Source: Ruminococcus sp. (GTDB lineage: Bacteria; Bacillota; Clostridia; Oscillospirales; Ruminococcaceae). From it: DNA of 51,258 bases. The notes below the pieces were generated by a model that was given only the letters and a program-made list of their open reading frames with translations, made no database searches and was not told the DNA's origin. Made by a program: the position numbers and the translations under genes. The DNA is taken from contig JAAYBK010000018.1 of assembly GCA_012718885.1 (NCBI GenBank), forward strand, positions 1 through 51,258, read 5' to 3'. Below are positions 1 through 9,672 of this stretch, piece by piece (position 1 is the first letter of the stretch; every line of letters starts with the position of its first letter).

Positions 1-28
1 GAAGCTTTAAGTGTTACAATAAATCATA

Positions 29-349
29 ACGCCGGAGGCGGCAAATAATGGGAGTCCAGAGGGATGTTATTCCTCTGGCAGGGAGGTGTGCGAGGAGGGG
101 CAGAGCCCCTCCTGAAAAGTAGTACAGTGAGCGAAGCAATGCTGTACGGACGCTCTGCAAATGTAGATCCCGGCTTGACCGGCAAGATAATGTGTCGGTC
201 AAGCCGACGGAAAGATGTGAAGATAAGCCGTCCGGAAGGCGCTTCGCTGTCCGGACTACTTCTTAGGGGGGCGCTGTCCCCCTCGGTCTCACCCCCCGCC
301 AGAGGAATAACATCCCTCTGGACTCCCCTTTTTTGCCGCCTCCGGCGTT
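29..349. repeat. Large inverted repeat: two ~155-bp copies of a dispersed intergenic element in head-to-head orientation
   Basis: Left end aacgccggaggcggca (29-44) matches the reverse complement of tgccgcctccggcgtt (334-349); centre cggcttgaccggca (171-184) / tgtcggtcaagccg (193-206). The internal segment gagtccagagggatgttattcctctggc occurs in both arms. Confidence 0.93.
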
Positions 350-370
350 GTTTTTATTTTATTCCATATA

Positions 371-404
371 AAAAGGGTGTGATAAATCTTTTATCACACC
401 CTTT
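371..404. terminator. Bidirectional intrinsic terminator
   Basis: aaaagggtgtgataaatcttttatcacaccctttt hairpin with A/T tracts, just downstream of the minus-strand gene ending at 414. Confidence 0.85.
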
Positions 405-413
405 TACTATTTA

Positions 414-1604
414 TCAGAGTTTCTTCTTCTCATCTTCAATGAGCTTTATAAGATCGTCTACAGACATATCAGCAGTTGACTTCTTCTTCGCAGGAGATGA
501 GTTCTTCTTTATGATATCTGAGATATCAGGCGAACTGCTCTTCTTCGGAGTTGCTGCCGCAGGCTGTGCGGACTGGCTTCTGAGCGGAGTTGTCTTCGGA
601 ATGTCACTTCTGGACATCTCTGCAAGCTTTGCCTTGGAAAGTACGCCTGTGATGTCAGGTGTTGTCTCAGCAGGCTTCTGCGGAGTGCTTGTAGCCTTTA
701 TGTTGAGTGAACCTGTCCTCTCTGCCTCAGCTGTCTTTCTGAGCATTTCTTCTCTGAGAGCGTCTGCTGTAGGAGCTGTGGATGAGCTTCCGCCCATATT
801 TCTTGCAGCAAATGTTGACTCAGCACTGCGCTGTGCCTTGAACTGCATTGTGCGCTCCTTTTCCTTCTGATAAGGAGAATCGTGGTTGACCTTCTTCTGG
901 CTGAAGTTCTCGGCAATGGACATCTTCTTGCGCTCCAGCTCGTCGCTTGGAGGAAGTTCCTGGCTGGCCTCGAAGAGAGGATTGCCGGTCTTTGCATGAG
1001 ATCTTCGTGCTTCGCTGTTCTTTTCTGACTCGTCATACTCGTAGAAATCGAAATTCTCGTCATCATCGAAATCAGACTTAGTGGAAACTATCTTTGCGAT
1101 AAGGAATATTACAAGGATAACGCAGGGAAGGATGAGCTCCAGGAGGATGCCGGGGATGCTCTTTGTGAAAGTGATGAATTTTCCGAGCTCCTTGCTCTCA
1201 GGATATCCTGTAGCGATAGCCACGATCTTATCCTTTGTGATATTCTCGCTGTCAACAGCCTTTGCATTGGCTGTTGAGTATTTCTCAGTTCCGTCCTCAG
1301 CAGTGATAACGTCGTTTATGCTTCTTACTGAGAGCTTATCGGGCGAATCAGCAGGATAGCAGAGCACTATATCTCTCTTGAGTATGGTATCATTCTTTAC
1401 TTCCTTTGCGATAAGAGCTGAACCGGAGTTTACAATGCTTCCGAGATCATCGCTGTCGCTTACCACGTAGATATATCTTCCGAAGAGATGAGGAGTTTTT
1501 CCTCCGGAGAACGCAACGTTGACGGCTAATGATAAAACTATAAATATGATGCAGATTATTGCAATAAATACTTTAAGTAGTGAGATTCCCTTTTTCTTTT
1601 CCAT
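414..1604 (-). CDS. Membrane protein with a degenerate signal peptidase I / SipW-like ectodomain and a long Ser/Thr/Lys-rich C-terminal tail
   Basis: 396 aa; N-terminal TM, S26-like segment (YVVSDSDDLGSIVNSGSALIAKE...ILKRDIVLCY...KIVAIATGYPESKELGKF), second TM, then ~220 aa low-complexity tail. Confidence 0.7.
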   Translation of the reverse strand: MEKKKGISLLKVFIAIICIIFIVLSLAVNVAFSGGKTPHLFGRYIYVVSDSDDLGSIVNSGSALIAKEVKNDTILKRDIVLCYPADSPDKLSVRSINDVITAEDGTEKYSTANAKAVDSENITKDKIVAIATGYPESKELGKFITFTKSIPGILLELILPCVILVIFLIAKIVSTKSDFDDDENFDFYEYDESEKNSEARRSHAKTGNPLFEASQELPPSDELERKKMSIAENFSQKKVNHDSPYQKEKERTMQFKAQRSAESTFAARNMGGSSSTAPTADALREEMLRKTAEAERTGSLNIKATSTPQKPAETTPDITGVLSKAKLAEMSRSDIPKTTPLRSQSAQPAAATPKKSSSPDISDIIKKNSSPAKKKSTADMSVDDLIKLIEDEKKKL

Positions 1605-1947
1605 AAACGATCACTTTCCTTTTCTTCATTCTGATAGTCTTTTTTTCTTTCTACACTTTCTCTCCGGATAATACCGGATCTTTTGCCATAAAATACAGGC
1701 ATAAAGATATTATACCACATATCGTTCAAGATTTCAAATGTTTTTGTTGTTATATTTTTAAAATATGTCGCATAATGGTGGCTTTGTATAAAATATAGTG
1801 AATATGCACAAAGTTTGAGGATAATAAATTCCTGCCTTGTGATTACTCACAATAAGCATTGCCTGCTTTTTAGCAGTGTATACTAAGTTTTCGTTGAATC
1901 CTTGTAAAGTGTAGATTTAGTTGACAAATATTTGTTGAAATATACAG

Positions 1948-1976
1948 TTGAAAAAAATAAAAAAAAATAGTATAAT
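1948..1976 (+). promoter_or_regulatory. Sigma-A-like promoter for glycogen phosphorylase
   Basis: TTGAAA - 17 nt - TATAAT. Confidence 0.65.
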
Positions 1977-2092
1977 ATTTGTATACCTTTTGTAGAATTA
2001 TCTGCGGCATATGGCTAATAGCCGTCTGTCAACTCTAACGGATAATATACAAACTGTAATAACGCCGCCCTGCGGCAGAATGGAGATCAAAT

Positions 2093-4501
2093 ATGGCAGC
2101 AAAGAAAGCAAATCCTCTTATGGACATCATTAAAGATGAGTTTCCCAAAAAGCTTCAGCTCCTCTACAGCGTTTCTCCCGAGGAAGCATCTGATAAGCAG
2201 GTTTATCAGGTACTTTCATCTATAATCGTCGAGATACTCGGCTCCAAAAGACAGAGCTTCGTGAACCACACCTACTCTGTCGGCGGAAAACAGGTATATT
2301 ACCTTTCTATGGAGTTCCTTATGGGACGCTCCCTTAAAACAAGCCTGTACAATCTTGAACTGGCCGACGGCGTAAAGGCTATGCTCAAGCAGTATGATAT
2401 AAACCTTGATAAGATATACGACTACGAACCGGATGCCGGTCTCGGAAACGGCGGCCTCGGCCGTCTCGCAGCCTGCTATCTGGACGGTCTTGCTACAGAG
2501 GGATTCCCGGCTATGGGCTATTCTATCTGCTACGAATACGGTATCTTCCAGCAGAAGCTGGAGGACGGCTGGCAGACAGAGCTCCCTGATAACTGGCTCC
2601 CCGGCGGTTCGGTATGGCTGGTTCCAAAGCCTGAGCTGGCTATAGATATACACTTTGAGGGCGACCTTCAGGAATACTGGGACAACCAGTATCACTACAT
2701 CTCCCATGTGAACTACAATACCGTTGTGGCTACACCTTACGATATGTATGTATCAGGCTACGGCGGCGAGGGAGTTTCCGTGCTCAGACTCTGGTCTGCA
2801 AAGGCTCCTAATTTCAATATGGAGATGTTCAATAAGGGTAACTACGAGAAGGCTCTGGCTCAGAATTCTATCGCCAACGCTATCTCAAAGATACTCTACC
2901 CCAATGACAACCACCTGGAGGGCAAGAGCCTCCGTCTCCGTCAGCAGTATTTCCTCTGTGCAGCATCAATAGGTGATATCGTAAACACACATATGAACGT
3001 TTACGGCACTCTTGAGAACCTTGCTGACAAGGTGGCTATACACATAAACGATACTCATCCGACTCTCGCTATCCCTGAGCTTATGAGGATACTCCTCGAT
3101 GACTGCGGATATGGCTGGGAGCAGTCCTGGGATATCGTTACACGTACCTTCGCTTATACTAACCATACAGTTATGGCAGAGGCTCTCGAAAAGTGGGATG
3201 TGAACCTCGTTAAGACAGTCATCCCGAGAATCTTCTCTATCATCGTCGAGATCAACAACCGCTACTGCCAGTCTCTTATGGAGAGAAACGGCTACGACAG
3301 CGCAAAGACTACACGTATGTCCATTATCAAGGATAACCAGATCCACATGGCTACTCTCTGCGTTGCTGCTTCACACAGCGTAAACGGCGTTTCCAAGCTC
3401 CACTCCGAGATCATCAAGGAGTCTGTATTCCACGATGAGTATGAGAATACACCTGAGAAGTTCAAGAACGTTACCAATGGTATCGCATACAGAAGATGGC
3501 TTACACAGTCCAACCCGGGACTTACAAAGCTGCTCTCTGATACGATCGGAAAGAAGTTCATCAAGGATGCTTCCGAGCTCTCAAAGCTCAAGAAGTTCGA
3601 GAACGATGAAGAGGTGCTTGCAAAGCTCCTCGAAGTAAAGAAGCAGAGCAAGGAGAGCTTCGCAAAGTATGTCAAGAAGCAGTGCGATTTTGCTCTCAAT
3701 ACCGACAGCATCTTCGACGTTCAGGTAAAGCGTCTCCACGAGTACAAGAGACAGCACCTCAACGTTATGAATATCCTTACAGATTATGCTTACCTCCTCA
3801 ATAACCCGGATGCTCCGTTTACTCCAAAGACTTATATCTTTGCTGCAAAGGCTGCTCCCGGATACTATCTTGCAAAGCAGATCATCAAGATGATCTGGGC
3901 TATCTCCGAGGAGATAAGAAAGAACCCGAGGATCAATCAGAAGCTTCAGGTGGTGTTCCTTGAGAATTACTGCGTAACTCTCTCCGAGCACCTTATGCCT
4001 GCGGCTGATATCTCTGAGCAGATATCTCTTGCCGGTACAGAGGCTTCCGGTACAGGCTGTATGAAGCTCATGCTCAACGGCGCTATCACTCTCGGAACTC
4101 TTGACGGAGCAAATATCGAGATCAAGGATGCCTGCGGCGATGACAATATCGTTATCTTCGGCATGACTACACCTGAGGTAAATGCACTTAAGGCACAGGG
4201 CTACAATCCGTCTCAGTACTTCCACAACGACGGACGTATCCATGAGGCTATTGAGCGTATGTATCACGGTATAAACGGATGTACCTTCAACGATGTTGCA
4301 AACTCTCTCAAGGATAAAGATCCTTATATGGTGCTTGCCGACTTTGACAGCTACAGAAATGCTCAGCAGTATATTACAGAGTGCTACAATGATAAGATGA
4401 AGTGGGCAAGGATGTCCCTCAATAATATTGCCGGTGCAGGAATATTCTCTGCTGACCGTGCAGTTACAGAGTATGCAGATAATATCTGGTATCTCAGATA
4501 A
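2093..4501 (+). CDS. glgP: Glycogen/maltodextrin phosphorylase (GT35)
   Basis: 802 aa; YEPDAGLGNGGLGRLAACYLDGLAT, pyridoxal-P region EASGTGCMKLMLNGAITLGTLDGANIEI. Confidence 0.97.
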   Translation: MAAKKANPLMDIIKDEFPKKLQLLYSVSPEEASDKQVYQVLSSIIVEILGSKRQSFVNHTYSVGGKQVYYLSMEFLMGRSLKTSLYNLELADGVKAMLKQYDINLDKIYDYEPDAGLGNGGLGRLAACYLDGLATEGFPAMGYSICYEYGIFQQKLEDGWQTELPDNWLPGGSVWLVPKPELAIDIHFEGDLQEYWDNQYHYISHVNYNTVVATPYDMYVSGYGGEGVSVLRLWSAKAPNFNMEMFNKGNYEKALAQNSIANAISKILYPNDNHLEGKSLRLRQQYFLCAASIGDIVNTHMNVYGTLENLADKVAIHINDTHPTLAIPELMRILLDDCGYGWEQSWDIVTRTFAYTNHTVMAEALEKWDVNLVKTVIPRIFSIIVEINNRYCQSLMERNGYDSAKTTRMSIIKDNQIHMATLCVAASHSVNGVSKLHSEIIKESVFHDEYENTPEKFKNVTNGIAYRRWLTQSNPGLTKLLSDTIGKKFIKDASELSKLKKFENDEEVLAKLLEVKKQSKESFAKYVKKQCDFALNTDSIFDVQVKRLHEYKRQHLNVMNILTDYAYLLNNPDAPFTPKTYIFAAKAAPGYYLAKQIIKMIWAISEEIRKNPRINQKLQVVFLENYCVTLSEHLMPAADISEQISLAGTEASGTGCMKLMLNGAITLGTLDGANIEIKDACGDDNIVIFGMTTPEVNALKAQGYNPSQYFHNDGRIHEAIERMYHGINGCTFNDVANSLKDKDPYMVLADFDSYRNAQQYITECYNDKMKWARMSLNNIAGAGIFSADRAVTEYADNIWYLR

Positions 4502-4516
4502 AGAATAATATGACCG

Positions 4517-4630
4517 GGACGGAACTACGTCTCTTCAGAAACAGAGAAAACAGTTGTTATATAGAGTGGGATCTCAAAGGGATCAACAATATTTTCGATG
4601 ATCTGTGGAGAACGAAGTTCCGTCCTATTT
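4517..4630 (+). other. Long-range inverted repeat followed by a T tract between glgP and the GH13 gene
   Basis: ggacggaactacgtctc (4517-4533) pairs with gagaacgaagttccgtcc (4608-4625), then tattttt. Confidence 0.55.
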
Positions 4631-4676
4631 TTCATAAACCATATATACAGATTATCATTTTTATCGGGGTGATTTT

Positions 4677-6560
4677 ATGAGACCTGTTTATGATTCATGG
4701 GATCTTAGCTATAAATCTATATTCGGCGCAGTGAGACAATTCGAGACCGTGCGCTTCACTATCAGGCTTTCCAAGGATGTCTGTCCGGACTTTCCGCCTG
4801 TATTGGTGCTGTTCCGCACGGGTTTCAAGGAGAGGTTCATAAATATGAACATTGTCACAGAGGAGGAGGATTGTATCGCCTATTCCGCTGACTATGACGC
4901 CCGCTACAGCGATGTTCACTACTATTACTTCTCCTATTCTCAGGGCGGTATACGCCACTATATAAAAAAGGTTTCCCTTCATAAAGCAGGTATCGATCAT
5001 GGCGACCTCTTCCAGCTTACTGTATACAAGATAGCCTATAATACCCCGGATTTTCTCAAGGGCGGAGTGATGTACCAGATATTCCCGGACAGGTTCTGCA
5101 ACAGCGGCAAACCCAAGGAAAACGTTCCGGAGGACAGGATAATGCGTGAATGGGGAGAGACTCCCTATTACCGTCCCGATGAACACGGTCATGTCTGGAA
5201 CAACGACTACTTCGGCGGTGATCTTGCAGGGATACAGTCAAAGCTGGAATATCTTCACGATCTGGGCGTGACCTGCATATACCTGAACCCGATATTTGAA
5301 TCCCACGAGAACCACCGCTACAATACTGCTGATTATATGAAGGTAGATCCGCTTCTCGGCACCAACGAGGACTTTGCAGAGCTTTGCAGTGAGGCTGCAA
5401 AATACGGTATATCCGTGATCCTGGACGGGGTGTTCTCGCATACCGGAGCTGACAGCGTATACTTCAACAAATTCGGCAGATATCCTGAGACCGGCGCATA
5501 TCAGTCTGCTGAAAGCCGCTACTATGACTGGTACAGCTTTATCGACTACCCCAATATCTATGAGGCGTGGTGGGGTATCGATACTCTCCCTAATGTAAAC
5601 GAGAACAACGAGGACTATACCGATTTCATCTGCGGAGACGACGGTGTTCTCCGTTACTGGCTGGGACTTGGAGCGGCAGGCTTCCGTCTGGATGTGGCAG
5701 ACGAGCTCCCCGACCGTTTCCTTGATAATCTGAGAAGATCTGTGAAGGGCTTCGATAAGGATGATATCATAATCGGCGAGGTCTGGGAGGATGCCTCCAA
5801 CAAGGAGAGCTACGGTATAAAGCGCCGCTATCTCCTGGGCGACCAGTTGGATTCGGTAATGAATTATCCCTTCCGTGAGGCTATAATAAACTTTGCCGGC
5901 GGAGGAAGAGCTGAGGATCTTATCAATGCCGTTATGACTATCACCGAGAATTATCCTAAGCCCACCATTGATGTGCTGATGAATTTTGTCTCCACCCACG
6001 ATATCGAAAGGGCGATAAACCGTCTTGGCGGAGAGAGCTGCGACGGAAAGAGCAAGGACTGGATGGCAGAGCGCTTCCTCAGCGATGAGGAGTATGCTGC
6101 CGGAAAGAATAAGCTCCGGACAGCATTTGCTCTCATGTTCTTCCTGCCGGGAGTGCCCTGCATATACTACGGCGACGAGGCCGGACTTCAGGGCTATAAG
6201 GATCCCTTCAACCGCCGCTGCTATCCCTGGGGAGATGAGGATAAGGAGCTCATCTCCTATGTCAGCGAGCTCAGCCGCATAAGAAAAAGTATCCCTAACC
6301 TCAGGGACGGCAAGATCTACTTCGTTCAGAATGACGGCAGCTATATCGATGAGCGCATAACCGCTTTCACCCGTCAGGGAAAGGAAACGGACTGTATTTT
6401 CTTCATTAACCGCAGCCCGGAGACAGTTACTCTCAGCGGACTCAGCGGATATCTTGACAGATTCGGCTCTTTTGAAGCCTTCTGCGGTGATTACACCGAT
6501 GATGTACTGACCATACAGCCCTACAGCTACTCAATAGTAAAAGCCAGATTCAAGGGTTAA
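4677..6560 (+). CDS. GH13 alpha-amylase family enzyme (neopullulanase/cyclomaltodextrinase-like)
   Basis: 627 aa; GVMYQIFPDRFCN, DGVFSHTG, GFRLDVADE, IIGEVWED, FVSTHD motifs. Confidence 0.92.
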   Translation: MRPVYDSWDLSYKSIFGAVRQFETVRFTIRLSKDVCPDFPPVLVLFRTGFKERFINMNIVTEEEDCIAYSADYDARYSDVHYYYFSYSQGGIRHYIKKVSLHKAGIDHGDLFQLTVYKIAYNTPDFLKGGVMYQIFPDRFCNSGKPKENVPEDRIMREWGETPYYRPDEHGHVWNNDYFGGDLAGIQSKLEYLHDLGVTCIYLNPIFESHENHRYNTADYMKVDPLLGTNEDFAELCSEAAKYGISVILDGVFSHTGADSVYFNKFGRYPETGAYQSAESRYYDWYSFIDYPNIYEAWWGIDTLPNVNENNEDYTDFICGDDGVLRYWLGLGAAGFRLDVADELPDRFLDNLRRSVKGFDKDDIIIGEVWEDASNKESYGIKRRYLLGDQLDSVMNYPFREAIINFAGGGRAEDLINAVMTITENYPKPTIDVLMNFVSTHDIERAINRLGGESCDGKSKDWMAERFLSDEEYAAGKNKLRTAFALMFFLPGVPCIYYGDEAGLQGYKDPFNRRCYPWGDEDKELISYVSELSRIRKSIPNLRDGKIYFVQNDGSYIDERITAFTRQGKETDCIFFINRSPETVTLSGLSGYLDRFGSFEAFCGDYTDDVLTIQPYSYSIVKARFKG

Positions 6561-6564
6561 AAAA

Positions 6565-6596
6565 TCCCGGAAGCTTTCAGATAAGCTTCCGGGATA
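6565..6596. terminator. Bidirectional terminator between convergent genes
   Basis: atcccggaagctttcagataagcttccgggat hairpin flanked by A and T runs. Confidence 0.85.
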
Positions 6597-6606
6597 ATTA
6601 TTTATA

Positions 6607-7530
6607 TCAGTCTTTCTTGGACTTCTTTTTTGACTTTTTCTTAGGTTCTTCCTTTGCTTCAAGAGCAGCTTTGAGCTCCTTGCGGCAGCTTTCAAGCTGA
6701 GCCTTGTCCTCTTCCGGAAGCTCGGGATATTCCGGCTTGCAGTCCTTCATAGCGTCAAGCAGTATCTCTGTTATGAGATAGCGTGTGTACCAGCGCTGGT
6801 CGCCGGGAAGAACATACCATGGGCAGTTCTTTGTGGAGGTCTTGTTTATCACCTCGTTGAAGCAGTCAAGATATGCATCGAATTTGTCTCTTACCTTAAG
6901 ATCGTCCGCACGGAATTTCCAGTTCTTTTCAGGAATCTCTATACGCTCAAGAAGCTGCTCGGTCTGCTCCTCCTTTGAGATGTGGAGGAATATCTTAACG
7001 ATATGATAGCTGTTTTCGTAGAGATAATTCTCGAAGCTGTTGACCTGGGCATAGCGCTCCTCGAAGAATTTCTTGTCATCCTTGCCGATATTTCTGTCAG
7101 CCATATGGTAGTGGGGCTTGATATTCTCCACCTGAACAGTTACGAGATCCTCATAGTGGCTGCGGTTGAAGACTGCGATCTCGCCTCTTGCAGGAACATT
7201 TTTATGTATCCTCCAGAGGTAGTCGTGAGCAAGCTCGTCCGATGAGGGAGCCTTGTAGGAATACACCTTTACTCCTGCCGGATTTATGCCGCTGAACACG
7301 TTCTTTATAGATGAATCCTTACCTGAAGCGTCAAGTGCCTGTATAACAAGGATAAGACCCTCACGGCCGTCTGCGTAGAACTTATCCTGTAGCTGAGCCA
7401 GCTCAAGCTTGTTGGCCTCGTATTTAGCGATGATATCTTCCTTATCGACATTGTCTGCTTTGCTGTTGGTAGGGAGCTTGCGTATGTCAGTCTTTTTTCC
7501 TTCTTTTATGAGATACTTATCTGCTTTCAT
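6607..7530 (-). CDS. Polyphosphate kinase 2 family protein (polyphosphate:nucleotide phosphotransferase)
   Basis: Walker A-like LILVIQALDASGKDSSIKNVFSGINPAGVKV; NRSHYEDL; start chosen at MKADKYLIKEG. Confidence 0.93.
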   Translation of the reverse strand: MKADKYLIKEGKKTDIRKLPTNSKADNVDKEDIIAKYEANKLELAQLQDKFYADGREGLILVIQALDASGKDSSIKNVFSGINPAGVKVYSYKAPSSDELAHDYLWRIHKNVPARGEIAVFNRSHYEDLVTVQVENIKPHYHMADRNIGKDDKKFFEERYAQVNSFENYLYENSYHIVKIFLHISKEEQTEQLLERIEIPEKNWKFRADDLKVRDKFDAYLDCFNEVINKTSTKNCPWYVLPGDQRWYTRYLITEILLDAMKDCKPEYPELPEEDKAQLESCRKELKAALEAKEEPKKKSKKKSKKD

Positions 7531-7621
7531 GGGTTTATCCTCCGATCTGTTTAATTGATATACTGTTATTATATCACATATTTTATCAGGAGTAAAGAGG
7601 ATTTTTATTAAACTTACAGAT

Positions 7622-9505
7622 TCATTCCTCGGCCACAAGAAGAATACTTCTGCTCTTGCAGAAGGTCCTGCCGTCACATTCTCTCAGCGGTGTATCAGAG
7701 GCACTTTCGCCGTCGGCATAGATATATCCGGTAGCGATTATCTCCCTGTCCTGCCATGTGGGATTGACAGCAAGGATGACGCTCTTCATCCTTGCGATGA
7801 ATGCGCCGCCGCCGAGGTCGGTGAAGTTGATATATTTTCGTATATCATCGCCGCTTGACATTCTCAGCTCCGGGAATTTTTTCCGCACGGCGATAAGGCC
7901 TTTGTAGTATTCATAGACCTTGTGATATTCGGTGAGCTTGTTCCATTTCAGGCTGTTTACGCTGTCGGGGGAGGCATAGCTGTTATGATCGAAGCCGCAG
8001 TGCGGCACAGGCTTGCTGCGGAGGAATTCCTGTCCGGCCTGTATGAATGGGATGCCCTGTGAGAAGAATACCAATGCTGCTCCCAGCTTGTCTATGTGGA
8101 TGATATCCTCGATGGAGGCTGTCGGCATTGAGAGACGCAGCTTGTCATGGAAGGTCAGATTGTCGTGGGCTTCAACGTAGTTCACCACCTGACAGGGAGA
8201 ATCCGTCCAGTTATGGCCGTAGTGTATCTGAGGATGCCTTACGCCTGCACAGAGCACGGAACGCATCTTCCATTCAAGTTGCTGATCGGCACCGTTGATA
8301 TATCCCATTGACTGATCGCTGAAAACATTGCCCTTGACAGTATCACGGAAATCGTCTGAGAACATAGCGAACTGCGGAAGTCTCCAGGTGTTGTACTTGA
8401 CAGCACGGCGGCCTTCCTCGAGGGGAGAAGCTCCGCCAGTCCAGCCTTCGCCGTAAAGAATAATGGAGGGATTGATCTCCCTCAGCTTTTCGGCGGCCAT
8501 ATTAAGGGTATCGATGTCTATAAGTCCCATCAGATCAAAGCGGAAGCCGTCCAGCTTATATTCGCTGGCAAGGTAGCATAGACTGTCTATGATATATTTC
8601 CTTCCCATTTCCCTTTCGGAGGCAAATTCGTTTCCGCAGCCTGAGCCGTTGGAGAAATGGCCGTCATGGGTCTGGCGGTAATAGTAATCCGGGAAGGACT
8701 TGTTGAACGGTGAATCGGCAGTGAGATAGGTATGGTTGTACACAACATCCATGATTATGCCTATGCCTTTTTTATGGGCGGCAAGGATAAGCTCCTTGAA
8801 CTCCTTGACTCTCACAAGGCCGTCATAGGGATCGGTGGAATATGAGCCCTCGGGGATATTGTAATTGAGGGGGTCATAGCCCCAGTTGTACTGAGGGCGT
8901 GTATCGGATTCGTCAACGGTGAAATAGTCTGCCACAGGCAAAAGGTGGATGTGGGTCACACCGAGGGCAGCTATATGCTCCAGACCCACAGGCTCTCCGG
9001 CAGCATTCTTTACATTTTTTTCTGTGAAGGCCTTGAACTTTCCCCTGTGCTTGAAATTAGCGCTTTCATCAGAGGACAAGTCCCTGACATGGAGCTCGTA
9101 AATGATAGCGTCGGTGTACTTTTTCAGTTTTACCGGTGAACTTTTTTCCCAGCCCCTCGGGCAGGTCAGGGCGGGATCGAATATCATGCCTCTTACGCCG
9201 TTCACTCCGGCTGAGCGAGCATAGATATCGATAGTTTCTCTTTCGACGTATCCAATTCTCACGGTATAGGTATAATATTTTCCGTTGAGATCGCCTTCCG
9301 CCTCGGTCTCCCAGAGGCCGTGTCTGCACACCATGGGCAGGACAGCGATCCTTTCTCCGTCAGTGCCTTCGTTATAGATATTTACTCTGACTTCGTTAGC
9401 GGCCGGAGACCACATACGGAAGATAGTTTTTTCCGGTGACCAGATAGCTCCGAGCTGGCCGTCGTATGAGTAATTGGAGTCGTATTCGATAAAATTCGGC
9501 TGCAT
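7622..9505 (-). CDS. pulA: Type I pullulanase (GH13 with N-terminal CBM48-like domain)
   Basis: YNWGYDP motif, DVVYNHTY, GFRFDLMGLID, ILYGEGWTGG, VEAHDN; start chosen at MQPNFIEYD. Confidence 0.93.
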   Translation of the reverse strand: MQPNFIEYDSNYSYDGQLGAIWSPEKTIFRMWSPAANEVRVNIYNEGTDGERIAVLPMVCRHGLWETEAEGDLNGKYYTYTVRIGYVERETIDIYARSAGVNGVRGMIFDPALTCPRGWEKSSPVKLKKYTDAIIYELHVRDLSSDESANFKHRGKFKAFTEKNVKNAAGEPVGLEHIAALGVTHIHLLPVADYFTVDESDTRPQYNWGYDPLNYNIPEGSYSTDPYDGLVRVKEFKELILAAHKKGIGIIMDVVYNHTYLTADSPFNKSFPDYYYRQTHDGHFSNGSGCGNEFASEREMGRKYIIDSLCYLASEYKLDGFRFDLMGLIDIDTLNMAAEKLREINPSIILYGEGWTGGASPLEEGRRAVKYNTWRLPQFAMFSDDFRDTVKGNVFSDQSMGYINGADQQLEWKMRSVLCAGVRHPQIHYGHNWTDSPCQVVNYVEAHDNLTFHDKLRLSMPTASIEDIIHIDKLGAALVFFSQGIPFIQAGQEFLRSKPVPHCGFDHNSYASPDSVNSLKWNKLTEYHKVYEYYKGLIAVRKKFPELRMSSGDDIRKYINFTDLGGGAFIARMKSVILAVNPTWQDREIIATGYIYADGESASDTPLRECDGRTFCKSRSILLVAEE

Positions 9506-9539
9506 ATGAAACCTTTCCTGGATAAGAATTTTTAGGTAA

Positions 9540-9610
9540 TACCGCCGGAGGCGGCAAGATAATGTGCCGGGCAAGCCGGGAGAGAATATTGCAGGGCGGC
9601 CGTCCGGACT
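9540..9610. repeat. Internally deleted copy of the dispersed intergenic element
   Basis: accgccggaggcggcaagataatgtgccgggcaagccg...ggccgtccggact matches the end and centre segments of the 29-349 repeat. Confidence 0.7.
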
Positions 9611-9637
9611 TCCTTTTTATTATATACTGTATTTCCG

Positions 9638-9665
9638 CAAAAAAACTGCCGCATCGGTGCGGCAG
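9638..9665 (-). terminator. Terminator downstream of dnaJ
   Basis: Minus strand ctgccgcaccgatgcggcag followed by ttttttt. Confidence 0.9.
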
Positions 9666-9672
9666 TCTCTTA

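Noticed and set aside
64-870. 268-aa plus-strand ORF (and 14-202 minus ORF) over the left palindrome
   Set aside because: Runs through the intergenic repeat and antisense to the well-supported 414-1604 gene; protein sequence looks like repeat-derived and antisense noise.
2059-2076. aacgccgccctgcggcag upstream of glgP as another copy of the dispersed element
   Set aside because: Only a short GC-rich hairpin resembling the element's first few bases; too short to call.
3581-4267. 228-aa antisense ORF within glgP, plus similar antisense ORFs across 5238-5999, 28939-29697, 34137-35036 and elsewhere
   Set aside because: Antisense to highly conserved genes; explained by codon bias in a moderately GC-rich genome, with no RBS or recognisable domain.
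9506-9574. Upstream-extended starts (pulA to 9574, PPK2 to 7677, gmd to 17830, atpB to 23936)
   Set aside because: Extensions run into repeats or leaders and lack SDs; internal starts have better SDs and match known N-termini.
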